A DNA stretch of 8,972 nt from contig CAIXHI010000242.1 in NCBI GenBank assembly GCA_903919215.1, forward strand, positions 1 to 8,972. Direction: 5' to 3'. The DNA comes from an uncultured Acidimicrobiaceae bacterium (lineage in GTDB: Bacteria; Actinomycetota; Acidimicrobiia; Acidimicrobiales; Ilumatobacteraceae). The translations under genes and the position numbers were made by a program. How positions within the stretch are numbered: the stretch's first letter is position 1; the number at the start of each line of letters is the position of its first letter. The notes below the pieces were generated by a model that was not told the DNA's origin, did not search any database, and saw only the letters and a list, made by a program, of their open reading frames with translations. Positions 1-5,462 of the stretch are shown in pieces.

Positions 1-1109
1 CACAGGTCGTGCTCGAGGGCGGTCGCCACCACGGCGTCCTTGCTGCACGTCAGTTCCAGCCCGTAGAACATGCCACGCCCGCGCACCTCGCTGACGGCCG
101 GGTGCTGGCCGAGTTCGGCCTGTAGGCGAGCGCCGAGCACCGCCCCCTGGGAGGCGGCGCGTTCGACGAGGTGTTCACGACGCAGGATCTCGAGCACCTT
201 CGCGCCAGCGGCGCAACTGGCATCGTTGCCGGTGAACGTGAAGTACATAAAGCCATTCGTGCGCAACACCTCGGCGACTTCATCGCGAGCCGCGACCGCC
301 CCGAGTGGCACGTAGCCGCCGCCAAGACCCTTGCCGCCGACGATCACGTCGGGGTGGAGTGGGAAGTGCTGGTGGCCGAACTTGAGACCTGTGCGGCCAT
401 AGCCCGTCATCACCTCGTCGGCGATGAGCAGAATGTCGTGTTCGCGACAGATGTCGCTGACCACCTGCCAATAGTCGTCGCTGGCGGTGAGGCAGGCGCC
501 GGCAGCGCCGGTGATCGGTTCGACAATGAAGCCAGCGATGGTGGCCGGGTCTTCGCGCTCGATCACCCGCACCACGTCGTCGGGGTCGTTCCACGACACC
601 TTGGGGAACGGCAGCAGCAGCGGTTCGTACCCGCGCTGGCGAACATCGTGGCTGGCCACGGCCATCGTGCCGATGGTCATCCCGTGGTAGCTGGGGTGGC
701 GGCCGATGATCTTCCAGCGGTCGGGGCGACCCTTGCCCACCTGATAGGCGCGCGCCAGGCGCAGCGACGAGTCGGTGCTCTCACTGCCGCCGCTGGTGAA
801 GAACACATGGCCGAACCCCTCGGGGAGCCAGTGCTGTACCAACTCGTCGTGCAACGCGAGCCGACTGGGGGTGGGCCACAGCGGCACCACATACCCATTC
901 GACATCACCGCCGCGGCGGCCTCGGTGACCTCGGTGCGACCCCAGCCGATGTTGCCGACGATCGCACCCGCCGCACCGTCGAGGATGCGCCGCCCGTCGG
1001 CAGTGTGCAGGAAGCAACCCTCGCCGCCGACGATCGTCGGGGCGGGCGGCGAGCCGGGGACGAAGCTGTAGCGACTGGAGTCCGTGACCGGGAACGGCGA
1101 GGCAGGCAT
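1..1109 (-). CDS. Class III PLP-dependent aminotransferase, C-terminus cut off by window edge
   Basis: Cytosolic fold-type I transaminase that would move an amino group from an amine or omega-amino acid to a keto acid such as pyruvate or 2-oxoglutarate; the substrate cannot be read from the sequence. 369 codons are present; the family is usually 420-460 residues, so roughly 70 are missing at the left edge. Visible landmarks: PLP-phosphate loop SGGSES (106-111), YHG (141-143), VEP (197-199), the ADEV motif with Asp231 that contacts the PLP ring nitrogen, the Schiff-base Lys260 in VGGKGLGGGY, and the late RGRGMFYGLEL segment (343-353). The ATG shares its A with the TGA of the upstream alkB-like gene (TGATG) and has no clear Shine-Dalgarno, so translation is probably coupled. 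Subgroup could be omega-amino acid:pyruvate or putrescine/GABA type; class call very sure, substrate unknown. Confidence 0.95.
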   Translation of the reverse strand, partial: MPASPFPVTDSSRYSFVPGSPPAPTIVGGEGCFLHTADGRRILDGAAGAIVGNIGWGRTEVTEAAAAVMSNGYVVPLWPTPSRLALHDELVQHWLPEGFGHVFFTSGGSESTDSSLRLARAYQVGKGRPDRWKIIGRHPSYHGMTIGTMAVASHDVRQRGYEPLLLPFPKVSWNDPDDVVRVIEREDPATIAGFIVEPITGAAGACLTASDDYWQVVSDICREHDILLIADEVMTGYGRTGLKFGHQHFPLHPDVIVGGKGLGGGYVPLGAVAARDEVAEVLRTNGFMYFTFTGNDASCAAGAKVLEILRREHLVERAASQGAVLGARLQAELGQHPAVSEVRGRGMFYGLELTCSKDAVVATALEHDL

Positions 1110-1834
1110 CAGTCTGAGTATCGCACCGTCTGCGCATCGTCGGAGACCCAACCACCCGAGAGGTGGTGGCGGAACACGATGCTGAGACGCGGCCCATCGA
1201 CAACGGCCGACTTCGGGACGGCGTGCTCATAGTCGTGCTGGCACGCGCCGCCCATCACCAACAGGTCGCCCTGGCCGAGACGGAACGACCGGGACGCGCC
1301 GGCGACACCGGATTTGGGCCGCAGGTGGAACACCCGCGGGGTGCCGGTGCTGATGATGGCCACCACCGGGTCTTCGTGTTCGTAACGCTCGCGGTCGGCA
1401 TGCCAGGCCACTGAGTCGCGGCCATCGCGGTACAGGTTGAAGCCGATGGAATCGAACGGCCGGGCGTACTGCCGGGTGAGGGCCATACGCGCGTCGTCCA
1501 GCACCGGCAACGGTTCGGGACCACCGCTGCTGGGCGACCACCAGGCCGTGAGCCGCGGCTCGGGCAGCCGACGTTGATACATGGTGACCTCGCGTTGTTC
1601 CCACTGGAGGCGGGCGACGAGTTCGGCGAACACCAGGTCGGCGCCACGCAGCCACCCCGGCACGACATCGACCCATGAGGTCTCGTCGAGGTGGGTGCGC
1701 ACCAGTCCGCCGAACGCGGCATCGACCATCGGGTCTTCGAACGCGAACAGGCACTGCTGCCAGATGAGATCGGCTTCGTCGACGTGGGGGGCGGCGGTAC
1801 GTGTCATGACGCCAGCTTCGCGCGGCGAACACAT
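1109..1834 (-). CDS. AlkB-like 2-oxoglutarate/Fe(II)-dependent dioxygenase (alkylation repair)
   Basis: Predicted oxidative demethylase of alkylated bases such as 1-methyladenine and 3-methylcytosine in DNA or RNA, using 2-oxoglutarate, O2 and Fe(II). Numbering from the inner ATG at 1807 (232 residues): FNLYRDGRDSVAWHAD (123-138) is the ALKBH2/3-like core carrying iron ligands His136 and Asp138; the third ligand is His195 in YEHAVPK; Arg207 and Arg213 in RLSIVFR are the expected 2-oxoglutarate/substrate arginines. All key residues are intact and the length is typical. The start is ambiguous. ATG 1834 has a good Shine-Dalgarno (GAAAGGTG, 8 nt spacer) and adds nine residues; ATG 1807 has none but begins nearer the family's usual start. 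A LexA-like palindrome covers the outer ATG, suggesting DNA-damage control. The class III aminotransferase follows with a 1-nt overlap. An open frame continues to 2140 but runs antisense through the methyltransferase gene and was not used. Confidence 0.93.
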   Translation of the reverse strand: MCSPREAGVMTRTAAPHVDEADLIWQQCLFAFEDPMVDAAFGGLVRTHLDETSWVDVVPGWLRGADLVFAELVARLQWEQREVTMYQRRLPEPRLTAWWSPSSGGPEPLPVLDDARMALTRQYARPFDSIGFNLYRDGRDSVAWHADRERYEHEDPVVAIISTGTPRVFHLRPKSGVAGASRSFRLGQGDLLVMGGACQHDYEHAVPKSAVVDGPRLSIVFRHHLSGGWVSDDAQTVRYSD

Positions 1835-1840
1835 GTTCGC
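1825..1840. promoter_or_regulatory. LexA-like SOS box (GCGAAC-ACAT-GTTCGC)
   Basis: Perfect 6-bp inverted arms GCGAAC/GTTCGC separated by four bases. This is the layout of the LexA operator of Actinobacteria and Bacillus (CGAAC-N4-GTTCG core); the centre ACAT also fits the RNRY spacer of the Bacillus consensus. It lies 17 bp upstream of the inner alkB ATG and overlaps the outer ATG (1832-1834), in the 70-bp or shorter divergent gap. It is also just upstream of the methyltransferase -10 box, so binding could affect both directions. A DNA-repair gene next to it makes a chance match unlikely. LexA itself is not in the window. Confidence 0.72.
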
Positions 1841-1842
1841 AA

Positions 1843-1850
1843 CACCTTTC
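1843..1850 (-). promoter_or_regulatory. Ribosome binding site deciding the alkB-like start
   Basis: Read on the minus strand, GAAAGGTG stands 8 nt before the ATG at 1834-1832, a canonical distance. No comparable motif precedes the inner ATG at 1807. This favours the longer protein, whose start codon lies inside the LexA-like palindrome. Confidence 0.5.
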
Positions 1851-1863
1851 GGCCGGGCCGCTC

Positions 1864-1869
1864 TAGAGT
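1864..1869 (+). promoter_or_regulatory. Predicted -10 box (TAGAGT) for a leaderless methyltransferase mRNA
   Basis: TAGAGT matches the actinobacterial TANNNT -10 pattern and ends 7 nt before the GTG at 1877, the distance expected when transcription starts on the start codon itself. There is no Shine-Dalgarno before that GTG. No convincing -35 hexamer is seen. The surrounding CTCTAGAG is palindromic, so the opposite strand could use the same melted region. Confidence 0.5.
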
Positions 1870-1876
1870 CGGCGCT

Positions 1877-2656
1877 GTGCCCACCGCGATCGAGTCTCCC
1901 AATGACCCACGCGTTGCCGATTACCAGGGCCTTCGCGACCGGCCCGAGGCAGAGGGATTCTTCATCGCCGAGACCGAGTTGGTGGTCACCCGGCTCCTGC
2001 AGTCGCCGTTCCAGGTCCGGTCGTTCCTGCTCACCCCGAAGGGGTACGACAAACTGTACGACCAGCTCGCCACCGTCGACGCCCCGGTGTACGTCGCCGA
2101 CCAGGCGTTGGTGGAGCAGATCGTGGGCTTCGACCTGCACCGTGGCGTGCTCGCCTCAGTGGCGCGGCGTCCGCCACCCGAGCTCGCCGAGTTGCTGGAC
2201 GGCGCCCAGCGCCTGCTGGTGATCGAAGGTTCGAACGACCTGGAGAACCTCGGGGCCGTCATCCGCTCGGCGCGCGGCCTGGGGTTCGATGCGATCGTGC
2301 TCGCCCCGACGTGTGCCGACCCGTTCTCACGGCGCTCCGTGCGCGTGTCGATGGGCGAGATCTTCCGCCTGCCCGTTGTGCGCGCACGCACCTGGCCGGC
2401 ACCACTCGACCTGCTCCACGAGTGCGGGTTCGAGACCTGGGCCCTCACCCCTTCACCGAGCGCCACCAACTTGTTCACCATGCCCCGGCCCCAGAAACTG
2501 GCGTTGGTGGCCGGTGCCGAAGGCCCCGGACTCACCGATGCGACACTCCGTCACTGCCGGCATCGGGTGCGCATCCCGATGCACCACGGTGTCGACTCAC
2601 TGAACCTCGGTCACGCGATCGCAATTGCGATGGCCGTCGCTTCGCCCAGCGTGTAA
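1877..2656 (+). CDS. TrmH/SpoU-family RNA 2'-O-methyltransferase
   Basis: 259-residue SPOUT enzyme predicted to transfer methyl from S-adenosylmethionine to a ribose 2'-OH in rRNA or tRNA, in the cytosol. Residues about 20-95 form the small N-terminal substrate-binding domain. The knotted catalytic domain shows the three SpoU motifs: motif 1 around NDLENLGAVIRSA (120-132) with Asn124 and Arg130, motif 2 LVAGAEGPGL (210-219), and motif 3 IPMHHGVDSLNLGHA (233-247). The GTG start was chosen because a consensus -10 box stands 7 nt upstream and the protein then begins just before the usual N-terminal domain; an in-frame ATG at 1691 would run antisense through alkB. It is divergent from alkB and only 10 bp ahead of the lipoprotein gene. 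Exact target nucleotide cannot be assigned; the length resembles 23S rRNA (RlmB/TsnR-like) or tRNA Gm18 enzymes. Confidence 0.94.
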   Translation: MPTAIESPNDPRVADYQGLRDRPEAEGFFIAETELVVTRLLQSPFQVRSFLLTPKGYDKLYDQLATVDAPVYVADQALVEQIVGFDLHRGVLASVARRPPPELAELLDGAQRLLVIEGSNDLENLGAVIRSARGLGFDAIVLAPTCADPFSRRSVRVSMGEIFRLPVVRARTWPAPLDLLHECGFETWALTPSPSATNLFTMPRPQKLALVAGAEGPGLTDATLRHCRHRVRIPMHHGVDSLNLGHAIAIAMAVASPSV

Positions 2657-2666
2657 AGCTGACCGG

Positions 2667-3230
2667 GTGACACGACGGCGGGAACTGGCGGCACTGATCC
2701 TCATAAGTGCCGTGGCGCTCGGCGCCTCGGCCTGCGGTGATCGGTCGCTCGACGGCGACACGGGGACCGTGCCGAGCAACGATGTGTTCTCGGTGACCTT
2801 GCGCCCAGTGATCACCTGCTCGCCGACGGAGCCGGGCACGACCCTTCCGCCAGTCGGCAATGCCGCCGACCCCGCATCGATGGTGGTGATCACGATCGAT
2901 GGTGAGTCGTGTCAGTTGGGTCCAACAGGGGCGACCGGCGCGGTGTTCGCCGGTGACGCGAAGGCCACGCTGGCCGACCCCGAGTGGGTGGTGACCGTGG
3001 GCATTCGTCCCGGCCCAACCGGTGCCGACCTACTGAACGTGGTGACTGCCAAGTGCTACCAACGGGTGCCCGGTTGCGCCAGTGGGCAGATGGCGCTCGT
3101 GGTCGACAGCAACGTGGTGATGCGGGCGTCGGTGCAGACCGCCGAGTTCGCCGGCAGCCTGCAGATCGCCGGTGGCTACACACAGGAACAGGCCGAGGCG
3201 CTGGCGGTGGCGTTGAACCACGCCGCCTGA
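2667..3230 (+). CDS. Putative lipoprotein with a SecD-P1-head-like C-terminal domain
   Basis: 187-residue exported protein. The N-terminus has a lipoprotein signal: basic VTRRRE, a hydrophobic stretch (about 7-20), then the lipobox ASAC with Cys23 as the predicted acylated residue, so the mature protein should sit on the outer face of the membrane. After a low-complexity linker, residues about 105-187 resemble the P1 head of SecD: WVVTVGI, then QMALVVDSNVV (141-151), then LQIAGGYTQEQAEALAVAL (165-183), matching the SecD pattern of a buried 'LAIVLDG' strand followed by 'ISGGFT..EA..LA..L'. No SecD transmembrane region is present. Cysteines at 51, 82, 130 and 137 could form disulfides. The GTG start is set by the signal peptide; it lies 10 bp after the methyltransferase stop without a clear Shine-Dalgarno. 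Function unknown; the domain call is by eye. Confidence 0.85.
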   Translation: MTRRRELAALILISAVALGASACGDRSLDGDTGTVPSNDVFSVTLRPVITCSPTEPGTTLPPVGNAADPASMVVITIDGESCQLGPTGATGAVFAGDAKATLADPEWVVTVGIRPGPTGADLLNVVTAKCYQRVPGCASGQMALVVDSNVVMRASVQTAEFAGSLQIAGGYTQEQAEALAVALNHAA

Positions 3231-3277
3231 CGCGCGATCAGATTGCGGCGACCCATCCGGTTCGTGTCACACGTCGG

Positions 3278-3293
3278 ACACGGGACCCCGTGT
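3278..3293 (+). terminator. Possible hairpin terminator after the lipoprotein gene
   Basis: ACACGG and CCGTGT form a 6-bp stem with a GACC loop, 47 nt after the lipoprotein stop. A competing pairing uses TCACACG at 3267-3273. No T-run follows, so it would need to act as a tailless terminator; weak call. Confidence 0.3.
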
Positions 3294-3334
3294 GTGATGT
3301 AGGACGAGAAGCCAGGAAAACGACAACGTCACAG

Positions 3335-3373
3335 GAAAAGCACGAACGGCCAGGTCACACGACCTGACCGTTC
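3335..3373 (-). terminator. Terminator hairpin of tRNA-Ala / upstream operon
   Basis: Inverted repeat with 13-bp arms (3344-3356 and 3361-3373) and a 4-nt loop, beginning 8 nt past the tRNA 3' end. Transcribed on the minus strand, the one non-complementary pair becomes a G-U wobble, so the stem is fully paired; on the plus strand it is a C-A mismatch. The minus-strand hairpin is followed by GTGCTTTTCC, a short T-run. Both points support termination of the minus-strand transcript. Confidence 0.7.
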
Positions 3374-3381
3374 ACACAACG

Positions 3382-3454
3382 TGGAGACGAGGGGAATCGA
3401 ACCCCTGACATCTACCTTGCAAAGGTAGCGCTCTGCCAACTGAGCTACGTCCCC
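3382..3454 (-). tRNA. tRNA-Ala (anticodon UGC)
   Basis: A complete 73-nt cloverleaf on the minus strand. Acceptor stem GGGGACG pairs with CGTCTCC and contains the G3-U70 wobble pair that is the alanine identity element; discriminator base is A. The D arm begins GCTC-AGTTGGCA-GAGC, the anticodon stem CTACC/GGTAG encloses loop TTTGCAA with anticodon TGC, and the T arm is AGGGG-TTCGAAT-CCCCT. CCA is not encoded and must be added. The 5' end lies only 10 bp beyond the isomerase stop codon, so the gene is either cotranscribed with the four-gene unit or driven by a promoter inside the isomerase gene. A hairpin terminator follows. Confidence 0.97.
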
Positions 3455-3464
3455 GTAGCGGCGG

Positions 3465-4403
3465 TCAGGATATCGGCTCGGCCACGACCTCGTACCCCCC
3501 GTTGGCGAGCAGTCTGTGCAACGCATCCAGGCCGGTGTCGAAGGCCACGCGCTCATCACGCACGGCCACATCAGGTGCCAACGTGTCACCCACGAGGTAT
3601 CGCTGCGGGTCGTCGAACTCGAAGCACGGCGTGTGCGGCAACTCGTCAAGCGGGCACTGCACCGGGGCCGTGTAGCTCCACACATTCTCGTAGCAGAAAC
3701 GGCGAACGCCGGCCGCGTAGAGGCGGTCGGTGGTCTCGCCCAATGGCAGGCGGCCACTGCCGAACGGCACACCTTGCACCACGGGCCCATCGGGTCCGTG
3801 GAGCAGCACATGATCCTTGGCGTGGACGCGAGTGATGAACGGGGCCATCGCCGCGAGCGCGTCCAGTGGGTCTTCGCCCACCATCTGACTATTGCCGTAG
3901 TCGTACAGCGCGCGCACCCACGGGTGATCCACCGCTCCCAGAATCCGAGCGAGCACCGGCCCGGTGAAGTCCTCGTGGTTTTCCAGCACGACGCTGACAC
4001 CCAGTTGTTGCGCCAACGGGGCGATCGCGCGCAGGTCGCGGATCGTCCACTCGATCACATCGGCCAGCGGCGCTCGGTACTTCGTGTACGTACGCAACGT
4101 GTCCGCACCGCACTCGGCCGCCACGTGCAGCATCCGGGTCATGTTCTCGGTACGGGTGTCGGAGGTGTCCAACTCCAGACGCAGGCCGTGGTCGCGGACT
4201 GCGGCACGTACGTTGCGGAAATGGTCAGGCGATGTGCCGCACAGATCGCGAAAGCCCTCGCCGTTGGCCGACACGTTCACCCCGGTGAACCCCCGCCCAG
4301 CCATGTCGGCGAGGAACGCGAACACGTCGTACCCGGTGGTGGCGCGGAGGCGCAGATGATAGCGCAACGAGTAGCTGTGCACGTGCAACGAGATCTGTTT
4401 CAA
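3465..4403 (-). CDS. Sugar phosphate isomerase/epimerase-like TIM-barrel protein
   Basis: 312-residue protein of the xylose-isomerase-like / AP endonuclease 2 superfamily, expected to be a metal-dependent cytosolic sugar isomerase or epimerase. Probable metal ligands sit on successive barrel strands: Glu141 in VVLENHED, Asp168 in LYDYGN, His194 in RVHAKDH, and Glu239 in CYENVW, the usual pattern for this family. The N-terminal MKQISLHVHSYSLRYH is a natural first strand. I chose TTG at 4403 because it overlaps the kinase stop as TTGA and has GTGGGG a few bases upstream; a GTG at 4415 would add four residues. The tight overlap with the kinase gene suggests that the two enzymes act on one pathway, perhaps kinase product then isomerase, but the substrate is unknown. 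Relatives include IolE/IolI, hydroxypyruvate isomerase and tagatose epimerase types. Confidence 0.88.
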   Translation of the reverse strand: MKQISLHVHSYSLRYHLRLRATTGYDVFAFLADMAGRGFTGVNVSANGEGFRDLCGTSPDHFRNVRAAVRDHGLRLELDTSDTRTENMTRMLHVAAECGADTLRTYTKYRAPLADVIEWTIRDLRAIAPLAQQLGVSVVLENHEDFTGPVLARILGAVDHPWVRALYDYGNSQMVGEDPLDALAAMAPFITRVHAKDHVLLHGPDGPVVQGVPFGSGRLPLGETTDRLYAAGVRRFCYENVWSYTAPVQCPLDELPHTPCFEFDDPQRYLVGDTLAPDVAVRDERVAFDTGLDALHRLLANGGYEVVAEPIS

Positions 4404-5242
4404 CGACGGCCCCACTTGCTCAACAGCTGGATTTCCGCGGCCAGTGCACGGCGGTAGAGCGCCGCGAGTGTCGGCTGCGACTCCGCCAATCGGTGCGCGC
4501 GCCACAGGCAGTACGCAGCGATGCGGTAGTGCCAGCACCCACCGTCGCGCAGGTAACGGGCCACGATCGCTCGGCTCGCGTAGGCCTGCAGGAACGCGTC
4601 CGTCGCGTCGCGGGTGTGTGGCGGACGACCGTAGAGGATCATCATCGCTGGCGACAGGAAGCAGGTCACATCCTCGGTGGCGTCACCGACGCCGGGGCAT
4701 TGCCAATCGATCAGCACCAGTCCGTGTCGGGAGCGCAGCAGGTTGCCGGGCCCGCAGTCGGTGTGCACGAGCGAACGCCGGCGCGGTGGCTGCTCGGACG
4801 CCGCCACTGGTCGCACGGCCACCAGTGGGACAGCCACCGACGCCGGAACTCCGGCCACCATCTCGTCGCCGTGACGGCGCGCCTCGGCGGCGCATCCGTG
4901 CAACGTGCGGACTCCCTGCGGAGTTGGGCCGTGGTGCACTTCATGCAACACGCGGGCCACGTCCGCCACACCTCGGCGCCACATCGTGCCGGGCACGTAC
5001 TCGTACACCAGTTGCGCCCCATGGCCAGCGCCGGGCGGGGTGTACGACACGAACTGCGGCGCGCTGCCAGTGCTCGCCAAGTGCACCAGAACCGCCGCCT
5101 CACTGTCGGGCAGGTTGGGGTACATCGGGTTGGGGTCACCCGGGTCTTCCGCGTAACGCTTCTCCACCAACCAGCGCTGCCCGGCGCGAACCTTCCACAC
5201 CTCGTTGCGGTAACCACCGGCGAGCAACATCGGCGCGGTCAC
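4400..5242 (-). CDS. APH/choline-kinase-like phosphotransferase
   Basis: 280-residue small-molecule kinase of the protein-kinase-like fold that includes aminoglycoside phosphotransferases, choline kinase, homoserine kinase II and methylthioribose kinase. It would move the ATP gamma-phosphate to a hydroxyl. Seen in order: nucleotide loop GGYRNEVWKV (9-18), ATP-binding Lys28 in VEKR, Glu48 in SEAAVL as its likely salt-bridge partner, hinge VYEYVPG (79-85), the Brenner motif HTDCGPGN with His160, catalytic Asp162 and Asn167, and the metal-binding Asp179 in LIDWQ. GTG at 5242 was chosen because GAGG stands about 10 nt upstream; ATG at 5230 lacks a site. It follows the zinc-ribbon gene by 12 nt and overlaps the isomerase start by 3 nt. 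The isomerase neighbour suggests a sugar or polyol substrate rather than an antibiotic. Confidence 0.88.
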   Translation of the reverse strand: MTAPMLLAGGYRNEVWKVRAGQRWLVEKRYAEDPGDPNPMYPNLPDSEAAVLVHLASTGSAPQFVSYTPPGAGHGAQLVYEYVPGTMWRRGVADVARVLHEVHHGPTPQGVRTLHGCAAEARRHGDEMVAGVPASVAVPLVAVRPVAASEQPPRRRSLVHTDCGPGNLLRSRHGLVLIDWQCPGVGDATEDVTCFLSPAMMILYGRPPHTRDATDAFLQAYASRAIVARYLRDGGCWHYRIAAYCLWRAHRLAESQPTLAALYRRALAAEIQLLSKWGRR

Positions 5243-5254
5243 GTGCTGCGTGCC

Positions 5255-5455
5255 TCAGTCATCCTTGAGCGCGACGGCGTTGGGCGTGACGTTCATCTTC
5301 GGCACGTACTCGGCAACCTCCACCACACGACCCTCGCTGAGGTACTTCACCCGTAGTTCGATGCGACACCCAGTGCACGGGCCGTAGAAGCGCTCAGTGA
5401 CCCCCGCACCGCAGCGCGGGCAGGTGAGGGTCTGGGTCTCGGGTACGTCGATCAT
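5255..5455 (-). CDS. Small zinc-ribbon protein, function unknown
   Basis: 66-residue protein with two knuckles, Cys12-x2-Cys15 (CPRC) and Cys27-x2-Cys30 (CTGC), that should hold one structural zinc. The segment between them, VTERFYGPC, and the short beta-like tail RIELRVKYLSEGRVVEV are the main other features; the end is acidic (KDD). There is no helix-turn-helix or catalytic motif. It is not an FmdB-type ribbon by its pattern, and I do not recognise the family. It is placed 7 nt after the DinB-like gene and 12 nt before the kinase, so expression should be tied to theirs. It might be a nucleic-acid or protein adaptor. The clear CxxC pair, clean spacing and coherent start and stop argue for a real gene. 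Confidence 0.8.
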   Translation of the reverse strand: MIDVPETQTLTCPRCGAGVTERFYGPCTGCRIELRVKYLSEGRVVEVAEYVPKMNVTPNAVALKDD

Positions 5456-5462
5456 GACGGAC

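Larger units (their letters stand above)
3231..3381. other. Intergenic region between converging units
   Basis: About 150 bp without a credible gene, between the lipoprotein stop and the 3' end of tRNA-Ala. It holds two hairpins (3278-3293 and 3344-3373) and a short direct repeat, CAGGAAAA at 3313-3320 and 3332-3339, which on the minus strand provides T-rich tails beyond the second hairpin. The most economical reading is a two-way termination zone. Confidence 0.6.

Noticed and set aside
171..1232. Long plus-strand open frame (353 codons) across the aminotransferase region
   Set aside because: It is antisense to a clear class III aminotransferase and has no recognisable domain; GC-rich third positions keep the opposite frame free of stops.
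1835..2140. N-terminal extension of the alkB-like frame to 2140
   Set aside because: It would be antisense to the methyltransferase N-terminal domain and cross both promoters; the extra residues show no domain.
3382..3454. tRNA gene as an integration (att) site
   Set aside because: No integrase, no repeated copy of the tRNA 3' end and no change in gene character on either side within the window.
3516..4457. 313-codon plus-strand open frame opposite the isomerase
   Set aside because: Antisense shadow rich in Arg, His and Val without motifs; the minus-strand isomerase carries all the conserved residues.
4400..5242. Aminoglycoside resistance gene
   Set aside because: It has the APH-family kinase motifs, but the setting is a housekeeping-type operon with an isomerase and no mobile element; a metabolic kinase is more likely.
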